A stretch of 64,000 bases of DNA from Sphingobacteriales bacterium 50-39. Its GTDB lineage: Bacteria > Bacteroidota > Bacteroidia > Chitinophagales > Chitinophagaceae. How positions within the stretch are numbered: the first letter of the stretch is position 1; each line of letters opens with the position of its first letter. A program made the position numbers and the translations under genes. A model generated the notes under the pieces. The model was given only the letters and a program-made list of their open reading frames with translations, was not told the origin of the DNA and did not search any database. Location: assembly GCA_001898505.1 (NCBI GenBank), contig MKTZ01000014.1, positions 215,867 to 279,866 on the forward strand, written 5' to 3'. Shown here in pieces: positions 17,935-25,549 of this stretch.

Positions 17935-19176
17935 TTAGGGAAGACGCCGTAATTGGGCGCCGGACACCGATAAAGCACCGGCCGACATGATCAGGGCCGC
18001 CCCCAGTAAATAATAGCCGGCTGCCCCCCAGACCAGCGAGGAAAACTGCAGGAGGCTTTGGATCAACAACAGGAGCTCATTGAGAATTACACCGGCAATA
18101 AATAGCAACAAGCCCGTCCGTGCTGCTCCCGTGCGCAATGTGAGGAGACCCTGGTAGATAAAGAAGCCGAGCACCATAAAGGTCACGAAACCCAGGACCA
18201 CCAGGTGAAGATAGGCAATGATCACCGGCCGGTGGCTAAAAGCGAGGCTTCCCAATCGGGGGACGACAGATAATGCCTGGAGCGTCAATTTAATGGCGAA
18301 GGCTGCAAAGGAAAGGGCCCATATATTCCGGGCAGCGGCAGGCATACGACCCGACCATCGACCATTATTGCGAACAAGAAAGATACAGAAGACGATAAGG
18401 GCCGCCAGCTGGAGCAGAACAGCAAAGACGCTGACAACCCATACCCATGCCGGGGGATCTGTCCAAAGCAAGGAAAGACAATAGGCCGGGATACAGGCAA
18501 TGCCCATCAGCCAGACAAAGGCGCGCCCCAGCGACTGACAGGTAGGCGCCCCATATCGGAATACGGACCAGAAGAAAAGAGCGATAACCCCGAAACTAAA
18601 CCAGCCGTTGTACTGGAAATGTAAATAGAGATAGATGGCATTATAGTAGAATGACATGCTGCCGATATGGTGTGACATGCTATAAGCCAGGAGATAGGGA
18701 CCTGCACTGGACAGGACCAGGAACAATAGCGCCAGTTGAACGCAGCGCCTGACCAGCGGCGGCCATGATGCATTCCGGCTATCATATAAATACCGGATGG
18801 CAAACCAATAGGAGAACAGGACCGATATAGAGGAGAATAGGATAGACACCGTGCCATACCCCTGGCAGGTGAAGCTGACAAGCATTCCAAAGCTGGAAAG
18901 CTGATTGAGCCAGAACTGGTAGCGATAGACGGGCGATAGTCTCACGCCGGACGTGGTAAGGATGTATAGCAGGGCGGTAAAGAGCGCCGTGGTGATCCAG
19001 CCGGAGAAGGCAAAATGGGAATGCGCGTTGAGCAGGTATTTGTAATCCAGGACCGGGAAGGCAAAAGTCGCTTTATAGCGGAGCGCGACACCAAGGACAG
19101 ATACGATAAACAGGTTGATTGTGGCATAAATGACCCACCGCCGAAGTTGTGATAAAGCCTGATCTGCACTAAACAT
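17935..19176 (-). CDS. Multi-helix membrane protein resembling heme-copper oxidase subunit I
   Basis: About twelve predicted membrane helices in 413 aa. Histidines recur at helix positions that recall heme ligands: NAHSHFAFSGW in the second helix, MSHHIGSMSFYYNAIYLYLHFQYNGW around helices 6-7 counted in two parts (SHHIG and YLHFQYNGW), and AYLHLVVLGFVTF in a later helix. No Cu-site HxxxY or HH pair of a full oxidase is obvious. Position beside, and divergent from, the N2O reductase operon suggests a quinol or NO-related electron-transfer protein. NnrS-like is the main alternative. The gene starts 149 bp from the nos cytochrome gene and may be driven by the shared control region. Confidence 0.6.
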   Translation of the reverse strand: MFSADQALSQLRRWVIYATINLFIVSVLGVALRYKATFAFPVLDYKYLLNAHSHFAFSGWITTALFTALLYILTTSGVRLSPVYRYQFWLNQLSSFGMLVSFTCQGYGTVSILFSSISVLFSYWFAIRYLYDSRNASWPPLVRRCVQLALLFLVLSSAGPYLLAYSMSHHIGSMSFYYNAIYLYLHFQYNGWFSFGVIALFFWSVFRYGAPTCQSLGRAFVWLMGIACIPAYCLSLLWTDPPAWVWVVSVFAVLLQLAALIVFCIFLVRNNGRWSGRMPAAARNIWALSFAAFAIKLTLQALSVVPRLGSLAFSHRPVIIAYLHLVVLGFVTFMVLGFFIYQGLLTLRTGAARTGLLLFIAGVILNELLLLIQSLLQFSSLVWGAAGYYLLGAALIMSAGALSVSGAQLRRLP

Positions 19177-19232
19177 ACGCTAAAGTACTTGTAGGGCTAG
19201 GGGGGAGATATGACCCCTGTTCCCGCCCGGGG

Positions 19233-19296
19233 TGATTTAAGTCAGGCGATTTATGATATAAATCATATTTATAGGACATGTCGAGGCGTAATCTTG
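19233..19296 (+). promoter_or_regulatory. Predicted nos promoter with tandem CRP/FNR-type boxes
   Basis: Two boxes lie upstream of the cytochrome gene: TGAT-TTAA-GTCA at 19233-19244 and TGAT-ATAA-ATCA at 19254-19265. The second extends to a perfect 16-bp dyad (TATGAT-ATAA-ATCATA, 19252-19267). Centres 19238.5 and 19259.5 are 21 bp apart. The -7-like box TAATCTTG (one mismatch to TAnnTTTG) at 19289-19296 begins 29.5 bp after the second centre. A start near 19301 places the boxes at -62.5 and -41.5. The region is divergent, so the upstream box could also serve the leftward gene at 19176. Activation by an FNR/NnrR/DNR-like protein under low oxygen or nitrogen oxides fits nosZ; this is inference. 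Confidence 0.6.
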
Positions 19297-19325
19297 TGCA
19301 CAATTATTAAATCAATCATAATAAA

Positions 19326-19814
19326 ATGAGAAAGATCCTTTTAATGGCAGCGTTACTGGGGTTTACCTGGGCCTGCTCCAATAACAGCAGTAGCTCCGCG
19401 GGACCTGCAACCTCTTCGTCATCCGATGAAAGCGCAAAGGCGTCAACCGCTGCTGGCAGCACGAACTATGATTCAGTAAAAGGGGCCGGAAAGTTTACGC
19501 ATGTCGAGCTGAACGAAAAGCTGGATGACAAGATGATCGCGTCCGGTAAGAGCATTTACGAACTGAAATGTTCGGCCTGTCATAAGCTGACGGCTGAAAA
19601 GCTCGTAGGGCCCGGTTGGCTGGGAGTGACCGATCGCCATAAGCCCGAGTGGATCATGAATTTCGCGACCAATACGGATGAAATGATCGACAAGGACCCA
19701 AAAGCGCAGGCGATGCTGCAGGTCTGTATGGTGAGGATGCCCAATCAACACCTTTCCGACGAAGATGCACGGAGTATCCTGGAGTATATGCGTAAGAATG
19801 ACCACTCAAAATAA
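19326..19814 (+). CDS. Lipoprotein c-type cytochrome of the nos operon
   Basis: Monoheme cytochrome c (162 aa), likely electron donor to NosZ in the periplasm. The lipobox ends FTWAC (Cys17). A flexible Ser/Ala-rich linker spans about residues 18-50. The heme motif is C82-S-A-C85-H86-K, and the distal Met lies in VRMPNQHLSDEDARSILEYM. First gene of the nos operon, 27 bp before nosZ; clade II nos clusters commonly carry such a cytochrome, replacing the NosR route. The ATG follows an A-rich leader (ATAAAATG). Confidence 0.9.
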   Translation: MRKILLMAALLGFTWACSNNSSSSAGPATSSSSDESAKASTAAGSTNYDSVKGAGKFTHVELNEKLDDKMIASGKSIYELKCSACHKLTAEKLVGPGWLGVTDRHKPEWIMNFATNTDEMIDKDPKAQAMLQVCMVRMPNQHLSDEDARSILEYMRKNDHSK

Positions 19815-19841
19815 CTTGTCTTAATCATTAAATAGAAAAAA

Positions 19842-21824
19842 ATGTACACGCAGAAATTTTATTTGCTGGCCGTGACCCTGATAGGGCTTTCACTGGCCAC
19901 GCCCTCCTGCAAGCCGCGGAACGAATCCACCGCTATTACGTCGGATGCTGCTGAAAAAACATATGTTGCGCCGGGTAAGTATGATGAGTTTTACAACTTC
20001 GTGTCGGGAGGCTTCAACGGCCAGATATCGGTGTATGGTCTGCCATCCGGCAGGCTGTTGAAGATCGTTCCTGTCTTCTCTGTCTTTCCGGAGAATGGAT
20101 ATGGTTACAGCGAAGAGACAAAACCCATGCTGAACACCTCCAATGGGTTCGTACCCTGGGATGACCAGCACCATTTGGAGCTGTCGCAGAAAGATGGCAG
20201 CCCGGATGGCCGGTGGCTCTTTGCCAATGCCAACAATACACCCAGGGTGGCGCGTATCAACCTGGCCACTTTCAAGACGGAGGAGATACTGGAACTGCCC
20301 AATAGCGCCGGCAACCACTCTTCTCCCTTCTGCACCGAGAACACTGAATATATTGTGGCGGGTACACGTTTTAGCGTCCCCATCGGTGACAACACCGACC
20401 TGCCCATCAGCTCCTACAAAAAGAACTTTCATGGTACCGTAAGCTTTATAAAGGTCGATTCCGGCACAGGACACCTCTCACTGGCCTTCCAGATACTGCT
20501 TCCCGGGATCAATTTCGACCTGAGCCATGCGGGCAAAGGGCCAAGTCACGACTGGTTCTTCTTTTCGTGCTACAATACGGAACAGGCACATACCCTGCTG
20601 GAGGTGAATGCTTCCCAACGGGATAAGGATTTTATCATGGCAGTAAACTGGAAAAAGGCGGAGGAATATGTCCGCGAGCACAAAGGCGATCTCAAAAAAG
20701 TATCTTATGTACACAACGTGCTTGACGAGAAGACGCAAACTGCGACATCGACAAAAGAAAGCCAGGTACTCGTACTGGACCCAGTGCAATTGCATGACTT
20801 CGTCTATTTTATTCCCTGCCCCAAATCACCGCACGGCTGTGATGTAGACCCCACCGGCGAATACATCGTCGGCAGTGGCAAGCTGGCTGCCCTGATCCCT
20901 GTCTTCTCTTTCACAAAGATCCAGAAAGCCATCGGCGATAAGCAGTTCGACGGGGACTATGCGGGCATACCCGTTATCAAATATGATGCTGCATTATACG
21001 GCGAGGTCCAGAAACCTGGCTTAGGCCCCTTGCATACAGAGTTTGACGGGAAGGGGAATGCCTATACCTCCATGTTTGTATCGTCGGAAGTAGTAAAGTG
21101 GAGTATCAAGGATCTCAAGGTCCTGGATCGGAAACCGACCTTCTATTCCGTAGGGCATCTTTGCATCCCCGGCGGTGATACGAAGCACCCGTATGGCAAA
21201 TACCTGATCGCCTATAATAAAATAACAAAGGACAGATATCTTCCCACCGGTCCGGAACTGGCCCAAAGTGCGCAGCTGTATGATATTTCGGGCGACAAGA
21301 TGGAAATGATCCTGGATTTTCCCACTGTCGGGGAGCCTCACTATGCACAGGCCTTACCGGCAGACCTCATTTCCAAGAATTCCGTGAAGTTCTATAAGAT
21401 AGAGGAAAACAACAATCCTTTTGTCACCAAGGGTGAGAAGGCCGCCAAGGTGGTAAGGGATGGCAACAAGGTACATGTCTATATTACAGCCATCCGCTCG
21501 CACTTCGTGCCCGATAACATCGAAGGGGTCCGGCTTGGTGACGAGGTATATTTCCACGTGACGAACCTGGAACAGGATTGGGATATCCCACATGGATTTG
21601 CCGTCAAGGGCGCCGCCAATGCGGAAATACTTATCATGCCTGGCGAGACCTGCACGTTGAAATGGACGCCGACCGAGGCCGGTGTATTCCCCATCTATTG
21701 CACGGACTTCTGCAGCGCGCTGCACCAGGAAATGCAGGGATATATACGGGTGTCCAAGGCAGGCGCCAATACTCCATTGATCTTCGGTACCAATCTTGCC
21801 GATAGCTCGGTAGCTAAAAATTAA
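19842..21824 (+). CDS. nosZ: Nitrous-oxide reductase, clade II (Sec-exported)
   Basis: Reduces N2O to N2 in the periplasm (660 aa). It has a Sec-type signal ending ATPSC (Cys23, possibly lipidated) in place of the twin-arginine signal of clade I, which marks it as clade II. The beta-propeller carries the CuZ histidines, in AGNHSSPF, DLSHAGKGPSHDW, EQAHTLLE, KSPHGCD, GPLHTEF, and VGHLCIPGGDTKHPYG. The C-terminal cupredoxin has the CuA ligands C620, C624, H628 and M631 in YCTDFCSALHQEM. All expected ligands appear present, so an active enzyme is likely. Downstream nosL-D-F-Y genes supply copper and maturation. Confidence 0.97.
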   Translation: MYTQKFYLLAVTLIGLSLATPSCKPRNESTAITSDAAEKTYVAPGKYDEFYNFVSGGFNGQISVYGLPSGRLLKIVPVFSVFPENGYGYSEETKPMLNTSNGFVPWDDQHHLELSQKDGSPDGRWLFANANNTPRVARINLATFKTEEILELPNSAGNHSSPFCTENTEYIVAGTRFSVPIGDNTDLPISSYKKNFHGTVSFIKVDSGTGHLSLAFQILLPGINFDLSHAGKGPSHDWFFFSCYNTEQAHTLLEVNASQRDKDFIMAVNWKKAEEYVREHKGDLKKVSYVHNVLDEKTQTATSTKESQVLVLDPVQLHDFVYFIPCPKSPHGCDVDPTGEYIVGSGKLAALIPVFSFTKIQKAIGDKQFDGDYAGIPVIKYDAALYGEVQKPGLGPLHTEFDGKGNAYTSMFVSSEVVKWSIKDLKVLDRKPTFYSVGHLCIPGGDTKHPYGKYLIAYNKITKDRYLPTGPELAQSAQLYDISGDKMEMILDFPTVGEPHYAQALPADLISKNSVKFYKIEENNNPFVTKGEKAAKVVRDGNKVHVYITAIRSHFVPDNIEGVRLGDEVYFHVTNLEQDWDIPHGFAVKGAANAEILIMPGETCTLKWTPTEAGVFPIYCTDFCSALHQEMQGYIRVSKAGANTPLIFGTNLADSSVAKN

Positions 21825-21834
21825 TAAGTTGTTT

Positions 21835-22848
21835 ATGGAAAGGAAACTGTCTTCCTTATTCCGGGTTGCCATTTTTCTGATCTCCCTTGCGATGTTTGCG
21901 GTGCTCAGTCTTCCGATATGGAAGATTGAGCTCTCCGCACCGCAGTACCCGGAAGGATTGACATTAAAGATCTATGCGGACCGTATCGGTGGTGATGTGG
22001 ATATTGTCAATGGACTAAACCACTACATCGGAATGCACACGCTGCATACCCGTGATTTTGTGGAGTTCACCGTATTGCCTTATATCATTGGAGGTTTTGC
22101 GGTGTTGGGATTGCTGGTCGTGTTGATCGGCAGGCGCAAGGTATTTTACGGCTGGGCATTCCTCTTTTTGCTGATCGCCTTTACCTCCATGATCGATTTT
22201 TACCGGTGGGAATATAACTACGGGCACAATCTCGATCCGGAAGCGCCGATCCAGGTACCCGGAATGGCGTATCAACCACCTCTGATAGGCTTTAAGCAGC
22301 TGTTGAACTTCGGAGCCTATTCTATCCCTGACTCTGGCGGATGGACCTTTGTAGGGGTTGGTATTGCGATCGCGACGCTCGTGATACTGGACTGGCGGGG
22401 GATCAGACGCAAAAGCCGTGTAAGCACCGTGGCGGCAGGGCTAGCATTGATGGTTTTTTCCGGGTCGCTCCAGGGATGCAGCAGCAGCGGACCACAACCG
22501 ATACAGTACGGACAGGACAATTGCGCATTTTGCAAGATGACATTTACCGACCGGCGATTTGGCGGCGAGGTCGTTACCCAAAAAGGCAAGGTCTTCAAAT
22601 TCGATGATCTGCATTGTCTGCTGGGATCGCTAAAAGCGGGTGTACCTGCCCGTCAGGACATTGGAAGCATTTATCTGATCGACTTTGTGAACGGCGGCTG
22701 GATCAGTACGGAAAGCGCCTTGCTGTTGCATTCTCCCGGCCTCCATTCGCCCATGGGAGGAGATATAGCAGCGTTTGCCGGCAAGGAGACCCTCGACCAA
22801 CAACAATATAAAGGTGAAATAGTATCATGGAAAGACTTATATCATTAA
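21835..22848 (+). CDS. nosL: NosL copper chaperone fused to an N-terminal membrane domain
   Basis: A 337-aa protein. Residues 1-200 hold four predicted helices (around 10-30, 75-100, 105-125, 165-185) with an extracytoplasmic segment between the first two. A fifth hydrophobic stretch at about 200-215 ends in a lipobox-like GSLQGC. From about 215 on is a NosL domain: NCAFCKMTFTDRRFGG (C-x-x-C-x-M Cu(I) site), VFKFDDLHCLL, and IYLIDFVNGGWI. NosL delivers Cu(I) to apo-NosZ. The ATG at 21835 is preferred over a TTG two codons upstream. The end overlaps nosD by 22 bp. Confidence 0.88.
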   Translation: MERKLSSLFRVAIFLISLAMFAVLSLPIWKIELSAPQYPEGLTLKIYADRIGGDVDIVNGLNHYIGMHTLHTRDFVEFTVLPYIIGGFAVLGLLVVLIGRRKVFYGWAFLFLLIAFTSMIDFYRWEYNYGHNLDPEAPIQVPGMAYQPPLIGFKQLLNFGAYSIPDSGGWTFVGVGIAIATLVILDWRGIRRKSRVSTVAAGLALMVFSGSLQGCSSSGPQPIQYGQDNCAFCKMTFTDRRFGGEVVTQKGKVFKFDDLHCLLGSLKAGVPARQDIGSIYLIDFVNGGWISTESALLLHSPGLHSPMGGDIAAFAGKETLDQQQYKGEIVSWKDLYH

Positions 22849-24062
22849 TGCTATTGCTGTCCCTTTCCAACCTGGGGTTTGGCAGGGTGTTAAAAGTCAG
22901 CCCTTCCGGTCCGCTGACCTCAGTCGCCGATGCAGTAAGACGTGCTGCGGCGGGGGATACCGTGCTCGTCTATCCGGGTGTATATTATGAAAAAGGGCTG
23001 GTCATCGACAAACCCATTCACTTGAAAGGTATCGGTCAACCTGCGTTGGATGGGGAGCATCGCTATGAAGTCGTGACGATACGGTCCGGTGGAGTGACGA
23101 TGGAGGGTTTCGTGGTACGGCATTCCGGGTATTCCGACTGGAATGACCTGGCGGGTATCCGGCTCGCGGCGGTGCGGCATGTAGTCATAAAGAATAACCA
23201 GCTGGACGACACCTTTTTTGGCCTGTACTGTCAAAACTCGGACAGCTGTGTATTGGAGAACAATACCCTTCATTCCAGGTCCGACAGCGCAAGGCTGGCC
23301 GGGAATGGCATACATTGCTGGCATTGCAACGGGATGCAGCTCTTGAATAATACCATAACCCGTCACCGGGATGGTATCTATTTCGAGTTTGTTACCAATT
23401 CGCTGATACAGGGCAACCGGAGCTTTTATAATATGCGGTATGGTCTGCATTTTATGTTTTCCCACAATGATGTTTACGACGGCAATCGCTTCGAGCATAA
23501 CGAAGCCGGGGTGTCCGTCATGTTCTCCCATGGGGTAAATATGAAGCACAATTTATTTGCCGACAACCAGGGTGGGGGCGCTTATGGTATTTTGTTGAAA
23601 GAGATCACCGACAGCAGGATAGAGTTGAGCCGCTTCGTGCACAATACCGTGGCTATCTATATGGAGGGTACGACAAGGGTTCAGGTGTCTCAAAATGTTT
23701 TCAGGGACAACGGCTGGGCCCTGAAAGTACAGGCCAGCTGCTCGGACGATACCATTACAAAGAATAACTTTTTGGGCAACACGTTTGACATAGCCACCAA
23801 CGGGTCACTGGTGCTGAACAATTTCGACCGGAATTATTGGGACAAATATGATGGATATGACCTTAACCGGGACGGCTATGGGGATGTGCCATATCATCCC
23901 GTCAGCTTGTATGCCATGGTTGCGGAAAAGAATCCTTCCGTAATGATGTTATTTCACAGTTTTATCGTGAGCCTGCTGGACAGAACGGAAAAGGTGATGC
24001 CAAGCATTACTCCGGCCGATCTGGTAGATCACATTCCCTTCATGAAACCAATCACGTTATGA
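22827..24062 (+). CDS. nosD: NosD periplasmic NosZ-maturation protein
   Basis: A right-handed beta-helix protein (411 aa) with a signal peptide (about 1-19). It contains repeats of the CASH/NosD type, such as GNRSFYNMRYGLHFMFSHN and YDGNRFEHNEAGVSVMFS, and the family end motif RNYWDKYDGYDLNRDGYGD. NosD works with NosF and NosY in sulfur/copper delivery for the CuZ centre; the heterooligomeric NosDFY complex is known from Pseudomonas stutzeri. It starts inside nosL and its stop overlaps nosF by 4 bp. Confidence 0.95.
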   Translation: MERLISLMLLLSLSNLGFGRVLKVSPSGPLTSVADAVRRAAAGDTVLVYPGVYYEKGLVIDKPIHLKGIGQPALDGEHRYEVVTIRSGGVTMEGFVVRHSGYSDWNDLAGIRLAAVRHVVIKNNQLDDTFFGLYCQNSDSCVLENNTLHSRSDSARLAGNGIHCWHCNGMQLLNNTITRHRDGIYFEFVTNSLIQGNRSFYNMRYGLHFMFSHNDVYDGNRFEHNEAGVSVMFSHGVNMKHNLFADNQGGGAYGILLKEITDSRIELSRFVHNTVAIYMEGTTRVQVSQNVFRDNGWALKVQASCSDDTITKNNFLGNTFDIATNGSLVLNNFDRNYWDKYDGYDLNRDGYGDVPYHPVSLYAMVAEKNPSVMMLFHSFIVSLLDRTEKVMPSITPADLVDHIPFMKPITL

Positions 24063-24772
24063 TCGATCTTTCACATATAGCCAAGCGTTACGGACGCCTG
24101 CAGGTACTGGATGATGTGAGTCTGAGCCTACCGATGGGTAAAAGCATTGCGCTGATCGGACCCAATGGGAGTGGAAAGACTACCCTTATCAAATGCCTGT
24201 TGGGAATGGTCGTGCCTGATAAGGGAAGCATATCTTTTAAAGGCCGGAATATTCTGGGCGACTGGTCTTACCGGGCTGACATCGGGTATATGCCCCAGAT
24301 AGGACGTTACCCCGACAATATGACCATTGCCCAGGTATTTGGGATGATGAAGGATATTCGATGCCTCCCCGGGAAAGATCTCGACGAGGACCTTGTAAAC
24401 GCTTTCCAGCTGCCCCTGATATATGACAAAAGAATGCGCACCCTCTCGGGCGGCACCCGGCAGAAGGTCAGCGCCTGTCTGGCTTTTCTTTTTAATCCCT
24501 CCGTCATCGTGCTGGACGAACCTACCGCCGGACTCGATCCGGTGGCCGCGGGTATACTGACAAAAAAGATATTGGAGGAGACGAATAAAGGGAAGCTGGT
24601 GCTGATCACCTCGCATATCCTTTCCGAGCTCGACGACCTGGTGGATGAGGTGGTTTATTTGCAGGATGGCCGGGTAAGGTTCCATAAGAGTCTTCCGCAA
24701 CTGCGGGTGGACACCGGAGAACAAAAATTAGTGAGGGCTATTGCCCGGGTCATGGAAAACGCAACGATATGA
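24059..24772 (+). CDS. nosF: NosF, ATPase of the NosDFY transporter
   Basis: ABC ATPase (237 aa). Walker A is GPNGSGKT at residues 34-41; the signature is LSGGTRQKVSACLAF, and Walker B VIVLDEPTAGLDP is followed by switch His in LITSHILSEL. The Q-loop segment is IGYMPQIGRYP. It energises NosD-NosY in NosZ CuZ assembly. Both junctions (nosD and nosY) overlap by 4 bp (ATGA), so production is coupled. Confidence 0.95.
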   Translation: MIDLSHIAKRYGRLQVLDDVSLSLPMGKSIALIGPNGSGKTTLIKCLLGMVVPDKGSISFKGRNILGDWSYRADIGYMPQIGRYPDNMTIAQVFGMMKDIRCLPGKDLDEDLVNAFQLPLIYDKRMRTLSGGTRQKVSACLAFLFNPSVIVLDEPTAGLDPVAAGILTKKILEETNKGKLVLITSHILSELDDLVDEVVYLQDGRVRFHKSLPQLRVDTGEQKLVRAIARVMENATI

Positions 24773-25536
24773 ATAAGATCATTAAATACGTAGTGCTGGA
24801 TATTCTCCGAAATAAGATCCTGGTGAGCTATACAGTGTTGCTGTTTGCCATCACCATGACGATGCTGTTCCTCCAGGACAATCAGACAAAGTCCCTGTTA
24901 AGCCTGCTCAATATCGTACTGATCGTGCTGCCTCTGGTGAGTATCATCTTTTCTACCATCTACTATTATAATTCCATCGAATTTATCGAGCTGCTGGTCT
25001 GTCAGCCTATACGGCGATCGAGGATACTGCTGAGCATTTATGCCGGGCTGGCCTTGTCTTTGCTGATCGCATTTGGAATAGGGGTTGGGCTGCCGCTGCT
25101 GATCATGGATCATAGTCTCACGAGTGTGTTGCTGGTCCTGATAGGGGCGCTGCTGACTATTATTTTTTCTGCGCTGGCGATACTGGGGTCCGTATTCATG
25201 CGGGATAAGGCAAGGGGCATTGGGGTGGCCATCCTCGCCTGGTTCTATTTTTCGTTATTGTATGATGGATTGGTGCTGTTCCTCCTGTTCCAGTTCAGCG
25301 ATTATCCCCTGGAAAAGCCATCCATTGTTTTGGGTTCGCTTAACCCGATAGACCTGGGTCGCATCATCCTGCTCCTGCGCCTGGATAGCTCTGCCATGAT
25401 GGGATATACTGGAGCCGTCTTCAAATCATTTTTTGGAAGCGCCGGTGGAATATTGCTGGGCTTTGGCATTCTGACCCTGTGGATGGTATTACCTTTGTGG
25501 GGAGCCGTACGAAGATTTAATCACAAGGACCTTTAG
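24769..25536 (+). CDS. nosY: NosY, permease of the NosDFY transporter
   Basis: ABC-2 type membrane permease (255 aa) with six predicted helices (around 19-37, 50-70, 95-118, 125-150, 165-185, 225-245). The N-terminus KIIKYVVLDILRNKILVSY is the amphipathic entry helix that contacts NosF, and SPLE-like QPIRRSRIL follows helix 2. It forms NosDFY with the two preceding products. The TonB receptor gene follows after 13 bp, in the same direction. Confidence 0.93.
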   Translation: MNKIIKYVVLDILRNKILVSYTVLLFAITMTMLFLQDNQTKSLLSLLNIVLIVLPLVSIIFSTIYYYNSIEFIELLVCQPIRRSRILLSIYAGLALSLLIAFGIGVGLPLLIMDHSLTSVLLVLIGALLTIIFSALAILGSVFMRDKARGIGVAILAWFYFSLLYDGLVLFLLFQFSDYPLEKPSIVLGSLNPIDLGRIILLLRLDSSAMMGYTGAVFKSFFGSAGGILLGFGILTLWMVLPLWGAVRRFNHKDL

Positions 25537-25549
25537 CGTATTTCGTGCA

